DNA from: Nonomuraea jiangxiensis
GTDB taxonomy: Bacteria > Actinomycetota > Actinomycetes > Streptosporangiales > Streptosporangiaceae
DNA length: 64,000 nt
Reading direction: 5' to 3'
Assembly: GCF_900099965.1 (NCBI RefSeq)
Contig: NZ_FNDJ01000021.1
Location: forward strand, 62,001 to 126,000
Shown here: one piece after another, positions 18,203 to 25,809 of the stretch
Numbering within the stretch: the first letter of the stretch is position 1
How the letters are laid out: every line of letters starts with the position of its first letter
Position numbers and translations under genes: made by a program
The notes under the pieces: generated by a model
Told to the model about the DNA's origin: nothing
Databases searched by the model: none
What the model saw: only the letters and a program-made list of their open reading frames with translations

Positions 18203-19105
18203 CTACCTTGCCTGCTCCTCGTCGCGGAACGGACCGGACAGCGAGCACGATTCGGTATCGATAACACCAAGTGCCCCCAGCCACACACTCATCTGTGGTG
18301 ACCCGTGCCCCACCGGAAGTCCCGCCAATACCGGCACTCCGAGCGGCAGGAGCCGGTCCCGGAGCACCGGATAAGGGTCTCCGCAGCCCACCCACGAGCC
18401 GAGCGCGATCCCGCGTACCCCGTCGAACACCCCCGCCTGCAGCAACTGTGTGATCATCCGGTCGATCCGGTACGGCTCCTCGCCCACGTCCTCCAGGAAG
18501 GCGAGCTTCCCGTCGAAGGACGGCTGCCACCGCGTGCCGCACATCGAGGCGAGCAGGGACAGGTTACCCCCGGCCAGCACGCCCTCGGCCCGCCCTGGCG
18601 CCAGCACGCGATCCCCCGGCACCGGCATGACCTCGCCGAACAGGGCCGCCTGCAGGCTCTCCCAGGTCAGCGGCTCCGGGCCGGACTCGCCGGCCAGGAC
18701 GTCGGAGGCCGGCATCGGCCCGTGCAGGGTGGGCACGCCCAGCTCGACGGCGAAGGCGTTGTGCAGGGCCGTGATGTCGCTCGACCCGAGCAGGACCTTG
18801 CCGCCCGCCCCGGCCGCGGCCCGCATGGCGTCCCAGTCGAGCAGTTCGAGGAGCCGGCCGGCGCCGTAGCCGCCCCGGCAGCAGAACACCCCCGCGACCG
18901 ACGGGTCGCACCAGGCGGCCTGCAGGTCGGCGGCGCGGTCGGCGTCGCCGCCCGCCAGGTAGTCGAGCTCCTGGCGGTCGAGCGCGTGCGCGCCCACCAC
19001 CGCCTTCAGCCCGAGGGACTCCAGCCGCTCGACGCCGCGCCTGAGCAGGACGGCGTTGGGCGGGCCCGACGGCGAGACGATCGCGACGGTGTCACCGCGC
19101 TGCAT
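18203..19105 (-). CDS. S66-family serine peptidase (LD-carboxypeptidase/MccF type)
   Basis: In this 300-residue cytoplasmic protein the catalytic Ser is in LLGSSDITALHN, Glu in LAFLEDVGEEPYRIDRM and His in PVGHGSPQ. CCRGGYGAGRLL and HGPMPASD are further family motifs. LD-carboxypeptidases recycle murein tetrapeptides, while MccF relatives cleave peptide-nucleotide toxins. It overlaps the end of the Sir2 gene by 14 bp and is therefore translationally coupled to it. Confidence 0.9.
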   Translation of the reverse strand: MQRGDTVAIVSPSGPPNAVLLRRGVERLESLGLKAVVGAHALDRQELDYLAGGDADRAADLQAAWCDPSVAGVFCCRGGYGAGRLLELLDWDAMRAAAGAGGKVLLGSSDITALHNAFAVELGVPTLHGPMPASDVLAGESGPEPLTWESLQAALFGEVMPVPGDRVLAPGRAEGVLAGGNLSLLASMCGTRWQPSFDGKLAFLEDVGEEPYRIDRMITQLLQAGVFDGVRGIALGSWVGCGDPYPVLRDRLLPLGVPVLAGLPVGHGSPQMSVWLGALGVIDTESCSLSGPFRDEEQAR

Positions 19106-19817
19106 CGATCAGCTCCTTGACGAGACCGGGTAGTGCCGCGCCGATCGGCTCGTTGATCACCCGATCGGCGAAGGGGTCGTAGGGCGTGGGCTCGGCGTTC
19201 ATGATCACCAGCTTGGCGCCCGCGTCGAGGGCCTCGCCGCACAGGCCCGCGGCGGGGTGCACGGTCAGCGAGGTGCCCACGGCCAGGAACAGCTCGCACG
19301 AGCGGGCGGCGGTCAGCGCCGCGTCCAGCACGTCGGGCTTGAGCGCCTGGCCGAACGAGATCGTGTTGGACTTCTGGATGCCGCCGCAGCGCGGGCACGG
19401 CGGGTCCTCCTCGCCGGCGGTCACCCTGGCGAGCACCTCGGGCATGGGTGTGATCAGGTCGCAGGAGACGCACTCCGCCCGGTGCAGCGTGCCGTGCAGC
19501 TCGATGACCAGCTCCGGCGCGGAGCCGGCGCGCTGGTGCAGCTCGTCGATGTTCTGGGTGATGAGCGCCCGTAGCAACCCGGCGCGCTCCAGGTCGACCA
19601 GGGCGAGATGGGCGGCGTTCGGGCGGGCCTGCCAGGCCGGATGGTCGAGCCGGGCCCGCCAGGAGTCACGCCTGATCCCGGGATCGGCCAGGTAGCGGTC
19701 GATCGAGGCGTTGGCGGCCGCGGACGGGTTCTTGGTCCACACGCCTTGCGGGCCCCGGAAGTCCGGGATGCCGGAATCGGTGGAGATGCCCGCTCCAGTG
19801 AGCACCGACACTGACAT
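19092..19817 (-). CDS. Sir2-family NAD-dependent protein deacylase (paralogue 2, CobB-like)
   Basis: The 241-residue compact sirtuin starts at ATG 19817 with AAGGAG upstream. The NAD motif is GAGISTDSGIPDFRGP, then ITQNIDELHQRAG, catalytic His in VIELHGT, and zinc pairs CVSC and CPRC. The longer open frame on this strand runs through the divergent sulfotransferase gene and is not real. It is first in an operon with the S66 peptidase and an unknown protein, and divergent from the sulfotransferase with only 42 bp between start codons. Deacylation of lysines, possibly including acyl-CoA synthetases, is the known family role. Confidence 0.9.
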   Translation of the reverse strand: MSVSVLTGAGISTDSGIPDFRGPQGVWTKNPSAAANASIDRYLADPGIRRDSWRARLDHPAWQARPNAAHLALVDLERAGLLRALITQNIDELHQRAGSAPELVIELHGTLHRAECVSCDLITPMPEVLARVTAGEEDPPCPRCGGIQKSNTISFGQALKPDVLDAALTAARSCELFLAVGTSLTVHPAAGLCGEALDAGAKLVIMNAEPTPYDPFADRVINEPIGAALPGLVKELIDAAR

Positions 19818-19859
19818 TGGCTCCTTCACGTGGCAAACGGTGTCACACTTACCTCTCGT

Positions 19860-20744
19860 ATGCGACTTCCGCCTCACATCCTCGTGGTCAACGGCATTAA
19901 GGTCCGCCGGCCGGTCTTCCTGGTCGGAGCGCCGCATTCCGGCACGGACCTGCTGGCCCGCGCCCTGAAACGGTCTCCAGGCTTCCACGTGACGATGGGC
20001 CGCGCGAGCGTGGCGCACGTGGTCTACGCCTTCGCCAGAAAACCGTCCATCGGCCGTACGTCCGGCGCCGTCCGCGTCATGCGGGACGCGCTGGCCGAGT
20101 CCTGGCAGGTGCTGCCCCGCTCCTGCGGGGAGTGCGCGGAGCCCTGCCGGGAGGCGGGCGGCGTCACCGGCACCGGCCCGTGCGTGGCGGCGACCGACAT
20201 CACCCGGTTCGGCGACGGCAGCCCCGACCTCCTCTACAGCGTGCCCGTGCTGCTGCAGGCGTTCCCGGACGCCCGGTTCATCCAGCTCATCCGCGACGGC
20301 AGGGACGTGGCGGCCGACATGCTGGACGATCCCGCGTGCCTGGCCTGGTTCAAGCCGGCGATGCTGTCGGACCAGACCGAGTTCCCCAACGCGTTCCTGG
20401 GCGTCAACAAGGACGAGCACCTCGACCGGTGGAAGGGCATGCCGGCGGCGGGCAAGTGCGCCCTGCGCTGGCGCAGCGCCGTACGCCAGAGCGCCGAGCT
20501 GCGCCGGACGCTGCCCGGGGAGCAGCTGCTCACGCTGCGCTACGAGGATCTCGTGCTCAAGCCCGCCCAGGCGGTGGCCACGCTGGCGGAGTATCTGGAC
20601 ACGCGCGTGTCCAAGGTCGTCATGTACGGCACGGACGTCCCCAGGGCCGGCGCCTGGCGGTCCCGGCTCCGGCGCGGCGACCTGGAGCTGGTGGAGAAGG
20701 TCGCCCGCGAGGAGCTCATGCGGCTGGGCTATCTGAAGACGTGA
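19860..20744 (+). CDS. sulfotransferase family protein
   Basis: The 294-residue protein (from ATG 19860) has the PAPS-binding loop FLVGAPHSGTDLLARALKR at the N-terminus and the second motif RFIQLIRDGRDVAADML, with the phosphate-binding Arg. LRYEDLVLKP fits the family. It has no signal peptide. Four Cys in SCGECAEPCREAGG hint at a local metal or disulfide site. There is no ribosome site and only a short space to the divergent Sir2 start, so it may be leaderless. A GTG at 19830 is an alternative. The last 29 bp overlap the convergent ABC exporter gene. The acceptor is unknown. Confidence 0.83.
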   Translation: MRLPPHILVVNGIKVRRPVFLVGAPHSGTDLLARALKRSPGFHVTMGRASVAHVVYAFARKPSIGRTSGAVRVMRDALAESWQVLPRSCGECAEPCREAGGVTGTGPCVAATDITRFGDGSPDLLYSVPVLLQAFPDARFIQLIRDGRDVAADMLDDPACLAWFKPAMLSDQTEFPNAFLGVNKDEHLDRWKGMPAAGKCALRWRSAVRQSAELRRTLPGEQLLTLRYEDLVLKPAQAVATLAEYLDTRVSKVVMYGTDVPRAGAWRSRLRRGDLELVEKVAREELMRLGYLKT

Positions 20745-22602
20745 ACTGGGTGCGGTAGAGCTCGGCGTAGAGCCCGCCGCGCGCCAGCAGGTCCTCGTGC
20801 CGGCCGCGCTCGGCGATCCGCCCGTCGTGCACGACGAGGATCTCGTCGGCCTCCCTGATCGTCGACAGCCGGTGCGCGATGACCAGCGAGGTGCGGCCCT
20901 TGAGCGCGGTCTTCAGCGCCACCTGCACCGCCGCCTCGGACTCGGAGTCGAGGTGGGCCGTGGCCTCGTCGAGCACGACCACGCGCGGCGCCTTGAGCAG
21001 CAGCCGGGCCAGTGCCAGGCGCTGCTTCTCGCCGCCGGACAGCCGGTAGCCGCGGTCGCCGACGACCGTCTCCAGCCCGTCGGGCAGGCTCTCCACGAGA
21101 TCACCGATCTGCGCGGCCCTGAGAGCCTCCCAGATCTCCTCGTCGGTGGCCCCGGGCCTGGCATAGCGGAGGTTGGCCCCGATCGTGTCATGGAAGAGAT
21201 GGGCGTCCTGCATGACCACGCCCACGGTGTCGCGCAGCGAGTCGAGGGTGGCCTCCCGCACGTCGAGCCCGTTGATCCGGACGGCGCCCTCGTTGACGTC
21301 GTAGAGGCGGGAGACCAGGGAGGTGATCGTCGTCTTGCCCGCGCCGGAGTGGCCGACCAGGGCGATGAGCCGGCCGGGCGCGGCCGTGAACGAGACGCCC
21401 TCGAGCACCTGGTGGGAGGGGCCGGTGTCCTGACGGGCCACCGACTCCAGGGAGGCCAGCGAGACCTCCTCGGCGGCCGGGTAGCGGAAGGTCACGTCGT
21501 CGAACTCGATCGTCACCGGCCCGGCGGGCACCGGCACCGCGTCCGGCTTCTGCGCCACCATGGGCCGCAGGTCGAGGATCTCGAAGACCCGGTCGAAGCT
21601 CACGAGCGCCGTCATGACGTCCACGTGCACGTTGGACAGCGACGTGAGGGGGCCGTAGAGGCGCATGAGCAGCGCGGCCAGGGCCACCAGCGTGCCCAGC
21701 TCGAAGGCGCCGGAGACGGCCAGGACGCCGCCGATGCCGTAGACCAGCGCGGTGGCCAGCGCCGCCACCAGGCCGAGCGCGACCCGGAACACGGTGCCGT
21801 ACATGCCGACGGTGACGCCGACGTCCCGCACCCTGGCGGCCCGGCGGCCGAACACCTCGGCGTCGTCCTCCGGGCGGCCGTACAGCTTGGCGACCATGGC
21901 GCCGGCGACGTTGAACCGCTCGGTGGTGACCGAGCTCATCTCGGCGTCGAGCTGCATCTGCTCACGGGTCAGCGCCGACATGCGGCGGCCGACGTATTTG
22001 GCGGGCACGACGAAGATCGGCAGCAGCACCAGCGCGACCAGCGTCACCTGCCACGACAGCACCAGCATCGCGCCCAGCACCAGGATCAGGCTGACCACGT
22101 TGCTCACCACGGACGACAGCGTGCTGGTCAGCGCCCGCTGGGCGCCGATCACGTCGGTGTTGAGCCGGCTGACCAGGGCGCCGGTCTGGGCCCGCATGAA
22201 GAACGCCACCGGCATGCGCTGCACGTGGTCGAACACCTCGGTGCGCAGGTCGTAGATCAGCCCCTCGCCGATGCGCGCGGAGAACCACCGCTGCACCAGC
22301 GTCAGCCCGGCGTCCACCACCGCCAGCGCGGCGATCGTCACCGCCAGCGCGACCACGACGCCCGGCCGCCGGGCCAGGATGCCGTCGTCGATGACCGCCT
22401 TCATCAGCAGCGGGTTGGCGATCACGATCACCGCGCCCACCACCACGAGCCCCAGGAAGGCCGCGATCTGCTTGGTGTACGGCCGGGCGTAGCGGGCGAT
22501 CCGCCGCGCGATGCCGGGCCGCAGCCGCTGTTTGGTGACGGAGCCGTCGCGCCGCAACGAGGTCCAGACCTGGGGCCCGAAGCCCCCTCCCATCATCGTC
22601 AT
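20716..22602 (-). CDS. ABC exporter, ATP-binding/permease half-transporter
   Basis: This complete 628-residue half-exporter starts at ATG 22602 with AGGAGGG upstream. Six membrane helices lie at residues 45-330, then the ATPase domain with Walker A GHSGAGKTT, signature LSGGEKQR, Walker B VVVLDEATAHLDSES and switch His IAHRLST. An insertion (EEVSLASLESVARQDTGPSH) lengthens the start of the ATPase domain. It forms homodimers or pairs with another half. No partner is nearby, and the substrate (lipid, peptide or drug) is unknown. Confidence 0.92.
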   Translation of the reverse strand: MTMMGGGFGPQVWTSLRRDGSVTKQRLRPGIARRIARYARPYTKQIAAFLGLVVVGAVIVIANPLLMKAVIDDGILARRPGVVVALAVTIAALAVVDAGLTLVQRWFSARIGEGLIYDLRTEVFDHVQRMPVAFFMRAQTGALVSRLNTDVIGAQRALTSTLSSVVSNVVSLILVLGAMLVLSWQVTLVALVLLPIFVVPAKYVGRRMSALTREQMQLDAEMSSVTTERFNVAGAMVAKLYGRPEDDAEVFGRRAARVRDVGVTVGMYGTVFRVALGLVAALATALVYGIGGVLAVSGAFELGTLVALAALLMRLYGPLTSLSNVHVDVMTALVSFDRVFEILDLRPMVAQKPDAVPVPAGPVTIEFDDVTFRYPAAEEVSLASLESVARQDTGPSHQVLEGVSFTAAPGRLIALVGHSGAGKTTITSLVSRLYDVNEGAVRINGLDVREATLDSLRDTVGVVMQDAHLFHDTIGANLRYARPGATDEEIWEALRAAQIGDLVESLPDGLETVVGDRGYRLSGGEKQRLALARLLLKAPRVVVLDEATAHLDSESEAAVQVALKTALKGRTSLVIAHRLSTIREADEILVVHDGRIAERGRHEDLLARGGLYAELYRTQFTSSDSPAA

Positions 22603-22787
22603 ACGGGGGATCCCTCCTACTCCCCCGGAGACAGCGCCACCAGGGCGCGCGGTGATTCCCGGCTCAGCTCACCGCGAAACCCGCGGCCGTCCGCCTCTCG
22701 CCGTCCGCCTCTCAGGGCGCACACCTGGAACCCTTCCCCGAACGCCCCGCCGCACACGACCGCCCCGGGGCGGTCCTGAGCCCGCGA

Positions 22788-23603
22788 TCAGCCGAAGAGG
22801 GCCTTGATCCGGGCCGCCTGTTCGCTCCTCTCGGCCGCACTCTGCTCCTCCAGGGTGCGTGCCTGCGCTCCCTGGAGGAGCCGCTTGGTCGCGATGGCCG
22901 CCTCCCGGTTGGTGGACAGCAGCTCCGCGACCTTGTCCTGTACAGCTTGGTCCAGGTCGCCCCCGGCGACCACTTTCTCCGCGAGGCCGATGCGCATGGC
23001 CTCGTCCGCGTGCACGGTCCTGGCGGTCAGGCAGATGTCGATCGCCTTGGCCAGGCCCACCAGATCGACCAGGGGCTTGGTCCCCGTCAGGTCGGGCACC
23101 AGGCCCAGTGCGGGCTCTTTCATACAGAACGAAACATCTTCGGCCACGATCCGCAGGTCGCAGGCGAGCGCGAGTTGGAATCCCGCGCCGATCGCGTGGC
23201 CCCGCACCACGGCGATGGAGACGATCTCCGGTCGTCGCAGCCACAGGAAGCCCGCTTGGAACTGCCTGACGCGCTGCTCGATGCCGGCTTCGCCGCTCTT
23301 GGCCGCCGAACTGAACGAGCCCTGTCCGGGCACCCCATCAGATGTGAACATGTGCAGGTCGATCCCTGCCGAGAAGGACGGTCCCTCACCTTTCACGACG
23401 ACGACGCGCACCTGCTCGGGCAGGCTCTCGCCGATGCGAGCCAGTCCGGACCATGTCGCGAACGTCATCGCGTTGCGCTTTTCCGGCCGGTCCAGCGTGA
23501 TCGTCGCTATCTCACCGTCCACCTCGAAGCGAACTCCGCTCTCCGCCATGGCGGAGCCGTCGTCCGTATACCCCCCGCGCTGTCGCGCCTGTGCTTCCGC
23601 CAT
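22788..23603 (-). CDS. enoyl-CoA hydratase/isomerase family protein
   Basis: In this 271-residue crotonase, ITLDRPEKRNAMTF opens the fold, GPSFSAGIDLHMF forms the oxyanion loop and RGHAIGAGFQLALACDLRI the second. The catalytic-type acidic residues sit in CMKEPALGLVPDLTGT. The ATG at 23603 follows GGAGG. The family hydrates or isomerises acyl-CoA thioesters. With no other fatty-acid gene nearby, its pathway is unclear. Confidence 0.9.
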   Translation of the reverse strand: MAEAQARQRGGYTDDGSAMAESGVRFEVDGEIATITLDRPEKRNAMTFATWSGLARIGESLPEQVRVVVVKGEGPSFSAGIDLHMFTSDGVPGQGSFSSAAKSGEAGIEQRVRQFQAGFLWLRRPEIVSIAVVRGHAIGAGFQLALACDLRIVAEDVSFCMKEPALGLVPDLTGTKPLVDLVGLAKAIDICLTARTVHADEAMRIGLAEKVVAGGDLDQAVQDKVAELLSTNREAAIATKRLLQGAQARTLEEQSAAERSEQAARIKALFG

Positions 23604-23769
23604 CGTCCGATCCTCCAGTCCTGCCCGTCGGCTCGCCGAAGCGCGCGCGGTCGCGCGGCCATCGGCGTGCTGACTGTCGCGCCCGAGCCTACAGAAGATG
23701 GTTCTGGCACGGGCGCGACGTCGGCTGACTAGGGACGGGCGGCTGCGGTCGCACGTTCCGAGGCGGCCG

Positions 23770-23985
23770 TCAGCGCTTGGACTTGCCTCGGGTCGCCCCG
23801 CCGCGCCCACGCAGAGTCACACCGGACTCGCTGAGGATGCGGTGGATGAACCCGTAAGACCGACCGGTCGAAGCGGCCAGGGCGCGGATGCTTTCGCCCG
23901 CGGCGTAGCGCTTCTTGAGATCGCCGGCCAGTTTTTCCCGGTCGGCCCCGGTGACCCGGGTGCCCTTCTTCAGTGTCTCGGCCAC
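23770..23985 (-). CDS. small helix-turn-helix protein widely conserved in actinomycetes
   Basis: The 71-residue basic protein starts at GTG 23985 with a perfect AGGAGGT box. The core KKRYAAGESIRALAASTGRSYGF is a resolvase-like helix-turn-helix, followed by HRILSESGVTLRGRGGATRG. I recall near-identical small proteins across actinomycetes with no assigned role. It is monocistronic and probably a DNA-binding protein. Confidence 0.85.
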   Translation of the reverse strand: MAETLKKGTRVTGADREKLAGDLKKRYAAGESIRALAASTGRSYGFIHRILSESGVTLRGRGGATRGKSKR

Positions 23986-24098
23986 GAGTACCTCCTGTAG
24001 TGCCGGACTTCCGCAGCGTTACTCCGCCATGATCAGTCATTTCAGCGGGATCGGCTACCTACTCCACGGGAAAAGATCCGTACCCACTCAAATTAAGA

Positions 24099-25697
24099 TC
24101 AGGCAAGTGCCACAAGATCGGAAAATTCGTCGCTCCATGCGTCTTCAGTTCCGTCAGGTAGCAAGATCACCCTATCCGGTGACAGGGCGTCAACGGCACC
24201 CTCGTCATGTGTGACTAGGACGATTGCTCCTGAATACGACCTCAGAGCATTGAGAACCTGCTCGCGACTGACCGGGTCGAGGTTGTTCGTGGGCTCGTCG
24301 AGAAGCAGCACATTGGCGCTCGAAAGCACCAGGATCGCGAGCGCCAGCCGGGTCTTCTCGCCACCCGACAGCACCCCCGCGGGCTTGTCCACGTCGTCAC
24401 CCGTGAACAGGAACGATCCGAGCACCTTGCGCAGCTCCGTGTCGGTGAACTCGCCGCCGGCCGAGCGCATGTTCTCCAGCAGGGTGCGGCCCGGGTCGAG
24501 GGTCTCGTGCTCCTGCGCGTAGTAACCGATCTTGAGGCCGTGTCCGGGCCGCAGCTCGCCGGTGTCGGGCTTCTCCAGCCCGCCGAGCAGACGCAGCAGC
24601 GTGGTCTTGCCGGCGCCGTTGAGACCGAGGATGACGACCCTGTGACCTCGGTCGATGGCCACGTCGACGTCGGTGAAAACCTCAAGGGAGCCGTAGGACT
24701 TCGACAGGCCCGCGGCCATGAGCGGGGTGCGCCCGCACGGCTGCGGCTCGGGGAAGCGCAGCCGCGCCACCTTGTCGCTCTGGCGCTCCTCCTCGGTGCC
24801 GGCCAGCAGCCGGTGCGCGCGCCTCATCATGTCCTGCGCGGCCTTGGCCTTGGTGGCCTTGGCCCGCATCTTGTCGGCCTGCGCGAGCAGCGCGCCCGCC
24901 TGCTTCTCGGCGTTGGCGCGCTCGCGCTTCCTGCGCTTCTCGTCGGTCTCGCGCTGGGCCAGGTATGCCGTCCAGCCCACGTTGTAGTGGTCGATCATGG
25001 CCCGGTTGGCGTCGAGGTGCAGGACCTTGTTGACCGTGGCTTCAAGAAGGCCGACGTCGTGGCTGATGATCACCAAGCCACCTTGATGAGATCGCAAAAA
25101 ATCGCGAAGCCACCCGATTGAGTCCGCATCTAGGTGGTTTGTCGGCTCGTCGAGAAGGAGAGTTTCCGCTCCGCTGAAAAGAATTCGCGCCAATTCGACG
25201 CGCCTGCGCTGGCCCCCGGAAAGCGTTTGCAACGGCTGTGACAGGACACGATCCGGCAGCCCGAGACTGGAGGCGATGGAGGCGGCCTCGGACTCGGCCG
25301 CGTAACCGCCGAGCACGTGCATCTGGTCCTCCAGCCGGCCGTACTGCCTGACGGCCTTCTCCCGGGTGCGCTCGTCGGCGGAGGACATGCCCCGCTCGGC
25401 CTCGCGGAGCCGTCGCAGGACCTCGTCGAGCCCCCGGGCGGACAGGATGCGGTCGCGGGCCAGCACCTGGAGGTCGCCGGTGCGCGGATCCTGGGGCAGG
25501 TAGCCGACGGCGCCCGAGGTGGTGACGGTGCCGGCGGCGGGCAGCCCTTCACCGGCCAGCACCTTGGTCAGGGTCGTCTTGCCCGCGCCGTTGCGGCCGA
25601 CAAGCCCGATCTTGTCGCCCGGGTTGACCCGGAACGAGGCTTTCTCGATGAGCAGGCGCGCACCCGCGCGCAGCTCGATGTCAGTGGCGATGATCAT
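24099..25697 (-). CDS. ABC-F family ATPase
   Basis: The 532-residue protein has two ATPase domains and no membrane helix: Walker A GRNGAGKTTL and GLNGAGKTTL, signatures LSGGQRRRVELA and LSGGEKTRLALA, Walker B LLLDEPTNHLD and LLLDEPTNNLD. A charged helical linker lies between the domains (residues 230-310, rich in Arg, Lys and Glu), which is the ribosome E-site interaction region in this family. ABC-F proteins rescue or tune ribosomes, and some protect against antibiotics. The start is ATG 25697, since the longer frame lacks homology. Confidence 0.92.
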   Translation of the reverse strand: MIIATDIELRAGARLLIEKASFRVNPGDKIGLVGRNGAGKTTLTKVLAGEGLPAAGTVTTSGAVGYLPQDPRTGDLQVLARDRILSARGLDEVLRRLREAERGMSSADERTREKAVRQYGRLEDQMHVLGGYAAESEAASIASSLGLPDRVLSQPLQTLSGGQRRRVELARILFSGAETLLLDEPTNHLDADSIGWLRDFLRSHQGGLVIISHDVGLLEATVNKVLHLDANRAMIDHYNVGWTAYLAQRETDEKRRKRERANAEKQAGALLAQADKMRAKATKAKAAQDMMRRAHRLLAGTEEERQSDKVARLRFPEPQPCGRTPLMAAGLSKSYGSLEVFTDVDVAIDRGHRVVILGLNGAGKTTLLRLLGGLEKPDTGELRPGHGLKIGYYAQEHETLDPGRTLLENMRSAGGEFTDTELRKVLGSFLFTGDDVDKPAGVLSGGEKTRLALAILVLSSANVLLLDEPTNNLDPVSREQVLNALRSYSGAIVLVTHDEGAVDALSPDRVILLPDGTEDAWSDEFSDLVALA

Positions 25698-25809
25698 GAT
25701 GGCGAAACACTCCCGAGCTAGGAAACGAGGGTTGGGGCGTGCGACGCCGATCAATCGGGAGTAGGCATACCGGTCAGTGTAGGGCCCCTGCCGGGGGCCC
25801 CACCTCTGC

